10,129 nucleotides of DNA from Actinomycetota bacterium (GTDB taxonomy: Bacteria > Actinomycetota > Thermoleophilia > Gaiellales > Gaiellaceae). Positions 5,970 to 10,129 of this stretch are shown here, in pieces. Location of the stretch: contig JAIBJP010000060.1 in NCBI GenBank assembly GCA_020029625.1, positions 1 through 10,129 on the forward strand, read 5' to 3'. The position numbers and the translations under genes are program-made. A model generated the notes under the pieces. The model ran no database searches. It saw only the letters and a list, made by a program, of their open reading frames with translations, and was not told the origin of the DNA. Each line of letters starts with the position of its first letter. Positions within the stretch are counted from its first letter, which is position 1.

Positions 5970-5985
5970 TCGAACATCTGTTCGA
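5970..5985. promoter_or_regulatory. LexA operator (SOS box)
   Basis: TCGAACATCTGTTCGA is a perfect 6+6 inverted repeat with a 4-bp centre. It matches the TCGAAC-N4-GTTCGA operator of actinobacteria and the related CGAAC-N4-GTTCG box of Bacillus. It covers the predicted lexA transcription start (about 5982) just after the -10 box, the position expected for autorepression. Confidence 0.92.
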
Positions 5986-5988
5986 TAC

Positions 5989-6017
5989 AAGGTAGCGAGG
6001 GGAGCGGACGGAGTCAA
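5989..6017 (-). promoter_or_regulatory. lexA promoter
   Basis: Minus strand: TTGACT (6017-6012), 17-bp spacer, TACCTT (5994-5989). The start would fall near 5982, inside the SOS box, so LexA bound there would block RNA polymerase. The -35 lies 4 bp from the -10 of the divergent tRNA gene. Confidence 0.75.
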
Positions 6018-6021
6018 CCGC

Positions 6022-6027
6022 TACAAT
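6022..6027 (+). promoter_or_regulatory. -10 box of the tRNA-Leu gene
   Basis: TACAAT, 5 of 6 to consensus and identical to the rnpB -10, ends 10 nt before the mature tRNA 5' end, leaving a 5' leader of a few bases for RNase P. No good -35 is visible at 17-18 bp upstream (GGGGAG). Confidence 0.6.
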
Positions 6028-6037
6028 TCCTTCCCCA

Positions 6038-6122
<85 letters not shown>

Positions 6123-6126
6123 CTCG

Positions 6127-6146
6127 GGGCACCCGTCGGGGTGCCC
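6127..6146 (+). terminator. Hairpin after tRNA-Leu, probable terminator
   Basis: GGGCACCC-GTCG-GGGTGCCC, a perfect 8-bp GC-rich stem with a 4-nt loop, starting 4 nt after the mature tRNA end. It lacks a T tract, so it is an atypical intrinsic terminator or a processing barrier. Confidence 0.5.
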
Positions 6147-6160
6147 GCACTCCTTGGACG

Positions 6161-6182
6161 GCTAGGCGGCGAATCGCCTAGC
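6161..6182 (-). terminator. Hairpin at the end of the S53 peptidase gene
   Basis: GCTAGGCG-GCGAAT-CGCCTAGC is a perfect 8-bp stem with a 6-nt loop (about 10 bp counting a G-T and a C-G pair below). One arm contains the TAG stop of the peptidase gene. No T tract follows in either direction, so termination is inferred from position and symmetry only. Confidence 0.4.
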
Positions 6183-8586
6183 TGACGACGAAGAGCTTCT
6201 TCGGAGAGGCGCCCGTCATCCACGGCTTGCTCGACGATCCCGGGTAGCGCCAGCGCATGTAGTACCGGCCCGGGAGGACCCAGGAGCCGCGTGCCGAGAC
6301 GCCGCCTCGCGAGCCCACCCGCCCGCTGGTTGCCGTGCGCCAGAACGAGTTCGACGTCTTCCGCCATTGCAGCGTGACGATCGCGCCCGCCATGTTCGGG
6401 CGGGTCTTGCCGGTGACCGTGAACGGCACCGAACGCCCCACGACGTAGTGCCCGCTGACCCATCTGAGCTTCGAGCCCAGAGTCAGCTTCGGCACGACGT
6501 AGACGACGTGAGCGGGAGTGGACGCGGCGGCCTGTCCGGCTTCGCCGAGGAAATAGGCGCGCCATGTCGCCTTGCGCCTGAAGGCGGTCGAGAGGGACAG
6601 GGACCAATGCCCAGCCGCATCCGTGACCGCGGTCCAGGCTCGGATGCCCCTGCCGTCGGTGAGCTCGACCCAGACTCTCCGGTCGGAGATCGGCGCGCTC
6701 GCCGTCGTGTCCACGAGGTCACCGCTGAAGACCACCGTCTGGCCGTACGTGATCTTCATGTTGGTCGTCGGGCTCGCCGTGAGCGAGGATCCGTGCACGT
6801 CGACCGGGGCCGCCGTGTAGTCCTTGAGATCCCCGGCAAGGAGCGCTGCGTCCAACGCGCCGAGGCCCGTGGCGAGGTCGTATCCGGAGCCGGCCGCGTA
6901 CTTCCCCAGCGCCTCGACGTCGTTCGAGCCGGTGGTGACGTCGACGAAGAACGGCGCCGCGTTTGCGAAGCGGTCGTAGAAGAAGGGGCTGGCGAAGCCG
7001 AGCCGCTCCCCTCCGTTCGTGAGGGAATAGTCGTTCGCGTCAGCAGTGATCGCCGCGAGGAGCGGCGCCGCGGCGCTCGTCCCGCCGACTTTGAGCCAAC
7101 CGAGGAAGTTGCAGTCCTCCCAGAAGCAGTAGACGATGTAGCCGTTGTCGGGATCAGCGTTGAGGGCGACGTCGGGGACTTGCCGGCAGTAGCCGGTGGA
7201 TACTCCGCAGGGGACTCCGGAAGAGTCCGGCCCGACGACGCCCGACTGCCACGCAGGCATCGGCCAGAGAGACGAGAGACCGCCGCCCCCCGCTCCCAGA
7301 TCGCTGTTCCAGGCTGTCTCGGCTCGACCGGCGGACAGGTCAAGGTTCGTCCCGCCGACGGCAGTCACGTAAGGCTGTGCGGCGGGATCGTCGACAGCGA
7401 GCCCCGCTCGTTCGGGAAGGCAGTCGCTCGAGCCGTTGTCCCCGGAGGCGGCGAAGACGGACATCCCCGAAACGGCCGCCAACTGGAGGGCGGCGTTCGT
7501 TGCGGAGAGCTCCCCGCGACTGATGAATGCCTCGCAGAGACCCCAGCTGATCGAGACGATGTGTACGTCGGTAGTTCCCTGGCCCGCGACGATCTGGTTG
7601 ATCATCACGGCCATCGAGGTTGTGTTCGGCGCGATGTAGACCCACGCGGCCTCGAGACCCGGTGCGGCGGCGAGGGCAATCTCGATGTCGAGGTCGACCT
7701 CGGCGGTGCCGGAACGATCGAACGTGCCGCCGTTGACGGAGACGTTGTTGACCGGCGTGGTGAGCCCGAAGCAGGTCTTGAACTCGTTGACGTCGCCAAC
7801 GGGGTAGTTCGAAAACTCGACGAAGGCGATGTTCTCTCCCCCGCCGTCGGCGCCCGCGTCCAGCAGGGCCTGGTAGTTGTAGGCGCCGGCCGCGGCCAGG
7901 TCGGCGGGGAGATAGCCGCCGTTGGCGCTCTGGAAGTCGGGCGCTTCGCAGGTGGGGTCTGGGGTGACGGCGTTCGCGGTCAACTGTTGGGCCGGCCGGT
8001 AACGTGCGAGCGTGTCGAGCCCGTCGACGGCTGCCACCTTTCCGGCGAGTCCGGCGGGAAGGCGGAGCGGGCCGCTAGGGCCCCGAAACGCGCGGCCACG
8101 AGCATCGCGATAGAGCGCGAGGTCGACGCCGAAGGCCTCTTCCGCGGCCGCGGCAGGGCCGGCGAAGAAGAGCGATAGGCCTTTGACCGAGCGAAATTTG
8201 AAGCCGTGGCCGCCCAGGTACGAGCGCACCGCGGCGATGTCTGCATCCACAGGGAAGAAGAGGGCGCGGACACGCTCCGGGCTCAGAGGCTTGCGGCCGC
8301 TCGATTCGGCGGCGAGGGATGCAAGTAGCTCGGCGTTGCGCGGCTTGAGAGTGACCACGAGGTCGAGGCTCTGCTCCGCACGGACGTGACCGACCATGCG
8401 GGCGTGGGCGAGCCCGCGGGGGGCGGAGCCGGGCAGCACGGCCTGCTGCTCACCTGAAGCAGCCACCGGCCCGCTCGCGCCGAGGACGAGCACGGACGCA
8501 ACGAAAGCCGCAACGATGATCTTGTGAGCTCGAGGTGACACCGACCGGAACCCTCGACTGACCGTATTCGCCGTCGGTGGGTGCAT
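6178..8586 (-). CDS. Secreted S53-family serine-carboxyl peptidase (sedolisin/pro-kumamolisin type) with beta-rich C-terminal extension
   Basis: 802 residues. A signal peptide (about 20-43, ending PVAA) is followed by a pro-kumamolisin activation domain (about 58-200, with ARMVGHV, LVVTLKP and VKGLSLFFAG). The catalytic domain (about 215-585) carries the sedolisin triad: Glu296 and Asp300 in AEVDLDIEI, Asp383 (oxyanion) in ASGDNGSSD and Ser504 in GGTSAAAP. The calcium site is in the FVDVTTGSND to AGSGYDLATG region (D549, D570). Family members are exported, self-activate at acidic pH and digest proteins. Residues about 590-802 are an extension with two probable Ig-like or beta-sandwich repeats, perhaps for substrate or wall binding. 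ATG 8586 has no ribosome site. GTG 8541, with GAGGG about 9 nt upstream, would give a shorter, standard signal peptide and may be the true start. Transcribed divergently from the tldD-like gene. Confidence 0.93.
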   Translation of the reverse strand: MHPPTANTVSRGFRSVSPRAHKIIVAAFVASVLVLGASGPVAASGEQQAVLPGSAPRGLAHARMVGHVRAEQSLDLVVTLKPRNAELLASLAAESSGRKPLSPERVRALFFPVDADIAAVRSYLGGHGFKFRSVKGLSLFFAGPAAAAEEAFGVDLALYRDARGRAFRGPSGPLRLPAGLAGKVAAVDGLDTLARYRPAQQLTANAVTPDPTCEAPDFQSANGGYLPADLAAAGAYNYQALLDAGADGGGENIAFVEFSNYPVGDVNEFKTCFGLTTPVNNVSVNGGTFDRSGTAEVDLDIEIALAAAPGLEAAWVYIAPNTTSMAVMINQIVAGQGTTDVHIVSISWGLCEAFISRGELSATNAALQLAAVSGMSVFAASGDNGSSDCLPERAGLAVDDPAAQPYVTAVGGTNLDLSAGRAETAWNSDLGAGGGGLSSLWPMPAWQSGVVGPDSSGVPCGVSTGYCRQVPDVALNADPDNGYIVYCFWEDCNFLGWLKVGGTSAAAPLLAAITADANDYSLTNGGERLGFASPFFYDRFANAAPFFVDVTTGSNDVEALGKYAAGSGYDLATGLGALDAALLAGDLKDYTAAPVDVHGSSLTASPTTNMKITYGQTVVFSGDLVDTTASAPISDRRVWVELTDGRGIRAWTAVTDAAGHWSLSLSTAFRRKATWRAYFLGEAGQAAASTPAHVVYVVPKLTLGSKLRWVSGHYVVGRSVPFTVTGKTRPNMAGAIVTLQWRKTSNSFWRTATSGRVGSRGGVSARGSWVLPGRYYMRWRYPGSSSKPWMTGASPKKLFVVS

Positions 8587-8588
8587 CT

Positions 8589-8606
8589 ATGGCCCAAAAG
8601 GGCCAT
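8589..8606. repeat. Perfect inverted repeat between divergent peptidase and tldD-like genes
   Basis: ATGGCCCAAAAGGGCCAT: 7-bp arms around a 4-bp A/T centre. It lies 3 bp from the annotated peptidase ATG and 6 bp before a -10-like box of the tldD-like gene, so it occupies that promoter's -35 zone. It could be an operator for a dimeric regulator; it could also form an RNA hairpin if transcribed. Confidence 0.5.
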
Positions 8607-8612
8607 CCGTAC

Positions 8613-8618
8613 TACTTT
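8613..8618 (+). promoter_or_regulatory. Possible -10 box TACTTT of the tldD-like gene
   Basis: TACTTT matches TATAAT at 4 of 6 and would start transcription near 8625, giving a short leader with the ribosome site GGAGGGAG (8626-8633), 11 nt before ATG 8645. No -35 match is present at 17-18 bp; that place is taken by the inverted repeat. Confidence 0.35.
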
Positions 8619-8644
8619 GGGTTGGGGAGGGAGCCGGTGCCGTA

Positions 8645-10102
8645 ATGTACGCCGGACACGTGCGGGAGCTGTGCGGACAGGCAATCGACGTTGCGCTCGG
8701 CTCAGGCGCCGGCTACGCCGACGCGCGCGCGGTGACCCGACGGGTGCAGAACGTGGCGACCAAAAACGGCGAGGTCGAATCTGTCTCCGACGGAGAGACG
8801 GAGGGGATCGGAGTGCGCGTCCTCGTCGACGGCGCCTGGGGCTTCGCCTGCGACCGCAGGCTCTCCGACGCGGGCGCACGCGAGGCGGCGGAGCGCGCCG
8901 TCGCCTTCGCGCGGGCAAGCGCCGGGAGGGCCGGCCGACGCAAGGTCGAGCTCGCGCCGGCGGCCGCCGGGCAGGGCGAGTACCGCACGGCCGCCGAGCG
9001 GGACCCGATCGACGTGCCGCTCTCCGAGAAGGTCGACCTCTGCCTGCGCGCGGAAGCAGGCATGAAGCACGAGGACGTCCAGATCACCGAGGCCAGCATT
9101 CGCGCCCAGCGGGAAGCACGGGTCTTCCGTTCATCCGAGGGCGCCGACATCCGCCAGGACTTCGTCGAGTGCGGCGCCGGGATCGACGCGCTCGCCGTGG
9201 CTGACGGACGGGTGCAGGTCCGGAGCTACCCGAGCGCGCACGGCGGGTCGAGCGCACAGGCCGGCTGGGAGTACGTGGAGCAGCTCGCGCTCGAGCGGGA
9301 AGCACCGCGTGTCGGAGAAGAGGCCGCCGCGCTCCTCCAGGCCGACCCCTGCCCCGCCGGCGTCACGACGGTCGTGCTGGACAGCGAGCAGATGGTCCTT
9401 CAGGTGCACGAGTCGGTCGGCCATCCGACCGAGCTCGACCGCGTCTACGGAACGGAGGCCGCCTACGCAGGCACGAGCTTCCTGAAGCCGGGCGATCTCG
9501 GAAGCCTTCGCTACGGATCCGAGCTCATGAACGTCACCGCCGACTCCACCACCCCCGGCGGCCTCGGAACCTTCGCCTACGACGACGAAGGCGTGCCCGC
9601 TGCCCGGCAACCGGTCGTCGAGGAAGGCGTCCTTCGAGGCTTCCTCTCCTCGCGCGAGACCGCCTCCATGATCGGGGCGGGCCACGGCGGCTCGATGCGA
9701 GCCGACGGGTGGAGCCGGATGCCCCTCGTGCGCATGACGAACCTCCATCTCGAGCCAGGGGAGGGGAGCTTGGACGATCTCCTCGCCGACGTTGACGACG
9801 GCCTCTTTCTCCAGACGAACAAGAGCTGGTCGATCGACGACAAGCGCCTCAATTTCCAGTTCGGGACACAGATCGCCTGGGAGATCAAGGGCGGCACGCT
9901 CGGCAAGATGCTCCGCGACGCGACGTACATGGGCGTCACCCCAGTCTTCTGGGCAGGACTGGACGCGGTAGCGGGCCCGGACGAATGGCAGCTCTACGGG
10001 CTCACGAACTGCGGCAAGGGCCAACCGGGACAGCACGCGCACGTCTCGCACGGAACCCCGGCGGGGCGCTTTCGCAACGTCCAGGTGGGCGTCCTGTCTT
10101 GA
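8645..10102 (+). CDS. tldD: TldD-family metalloprotease (TldD/PmbA system)
   Basis: 485 residues, the normal length. The N-terminal half (about 1-230) has the TldD/PmbA fold with GAGYADARAV, GETEGIGVRVLVDGAWGFA and RVQVRSYPSAHGG. The zinc site is HESVGHPTE (His255, Glu256, His260) with the third ligand Cys456 in TNCGKGQPGQ. Other conserved stretches are TPGGLGTFAYDDEG, LRGFLSSRETA and IKGGTLGKMLRDATYMG. The HExxxH motif marks the TldD subunit, not the inactive PmbA/TldE one. In Escherichia coli, TldD/E forms a heterodimer that cleaves unfolded small peptides and matures microcin B17 and CcdA antitoxin. Here the substrate is unknown; no RiPP precursor or toxin gene is seen in the window. A second gene starts at the stop codon (TTGA overlap), as expected for the partner. 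Confidence 0.94.
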   Translation: MYAGHVRELCGQAIDVALGSGAGYADARAVTRRVQNVATKNGEVESVSDGETEGIGVRVLVDGAWGFACDRRLSDAGAREAAERAVAFARASAGRAGRRKVELAPAAAGQGEYRTAAERDPIDVPLSEKVDLCLRAEAGMKHEDVQITEASIRAQREARVFRSSEGADIRQDFVECGAGIDALAVADGRVQVRSYPSAHGGSSAQAGWEYVEQLALEREAPRVGEEAAALLQADPCPAGVTTVVLDSEQMVLQVHESVGHPTELDRVYGTEAAYAGTSFLKPGDLGSLRYGSELMNVTADSTTPGGLGTFAYDDEGVPAARQPVVEEGVLRGFLSSRETASMIGAGHGGSMRADGWSRMPLVRMTNLHLEPGEGSLDDLLADVDDGLFLQTNKSWSIDDKRLNFQFGTQIAWEIKGGTLGKMLRDATYMGVTPVFWAGLDAVAGPDEWQLYGLTNCGKGQPGQHAHVSHGTPAGRFRNVQVGVLS

Positions 10103-10129
10103 GCGCCGTGGCGGAACGGGCCCTCGAGC
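10099..10129 (+). CDS. Start of the probable TldD partner subunit (PmbA/TldE-like), cut by the window edge
   Basis: TTG 10099 overlaps the tldD stop (TTGA) and reads SAVAERALE to the edge; GTG 10108 (MAERALE) is an alternative start in the same frame. PmbA-type proteins commonly begin with an AERALELAR-like helix, and tldD is often followed by its partner. Only ten codons are visible, so the identity is inferred from position. Confidence 0.45.
   Translation, partial: MSAVAERALE

Noticed and set aside
5351..5995. 214-codon plus-strand frame over lexA
   Set aside because: It is antisense to an unmistakable LexA and runs through the SOS box and promoter. The translation shows no recognisable fold.
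6367..8178. 603-codon plus-strand open frame antisense to the S53 peptidase
   Set aside because: It is long only because GC-rich third positions suppress stops. The product is a low-complexity Arg/Gly/Asp mixture without motifs, while the minus-strand protein has the full catalytic set.

Overview
This is a 10.1 kb high-GC chromosomal segment, most likely from an actinobacterium. The evidence is a Gram-positive/actinobacterial SOS box (TCGAAC-N4-GTTCG A-type), GTG/TTG starts, TAnnnT -10 boxes placed directly against start codons (leaderless-type expression), a small DUF6458-like membrane protein, and an RNase P RNA of bacterial type A. A deep lineage such as Thermoleophilia/Gaiellales is my guess and cannot be proven from the window. 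I see no mobile element, phage gene, CRISPR array or defence system; the region reads as ordinary core and metabolic chromosome.

Left part (1-2368): an amine/amino-acid permease gene (only its N-terminus is in the window, minus strand) is divergent from a two-gene operon. That operon encodes a non-GlnA glutamine-synthetase-family ligase and a PuuD-type gamma-glutamyl-GABA hydrolase, whose start and stop codons overlap (ATGA). Together these suggest uptake of an amine, gamma-glutamylation, and later removal of glutamate. The oxidation enzymes of such a pathway are not seen here.

Middle part (2412-4711): a run of small or mixed genes. These are a 71-residue Cys4 protein, a putative lipoprotein, a classical NAD-type short-chain dehydrogenase, a convergent DUF6458-like two-helix membrane protein with a proline tail, and a PPOX-fold (flavin/F420) oxidoreductase.

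Information-processing part (4742-6146): on the minus strand, lexA, a translationally coupled 64-residue zinc-ribbon protein and rnpB follow one another without a visible terminator until a strong hairpin at 4743-4768. The rnpB promoter lies inside the zinc-ribbon gene. lexA carries a perfect SOS box over its own transcription start. A tRNA-Leu(GAG) gene diverges from lexA.

Right part (6161-10129): a large secreted S53 (sedolisin/kumamolisin) peptidase on the minus strand, with propeptide, catalytic domain and a beta-rich C-terminal extension. It is divergent from a TldD-family metalloprotease gene, which overlaps the start of what is probably its partner subunit (PmbA/TldE-like) at the window edge. 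A perfect 18-bp inverted repeat lies between the divergent pair.
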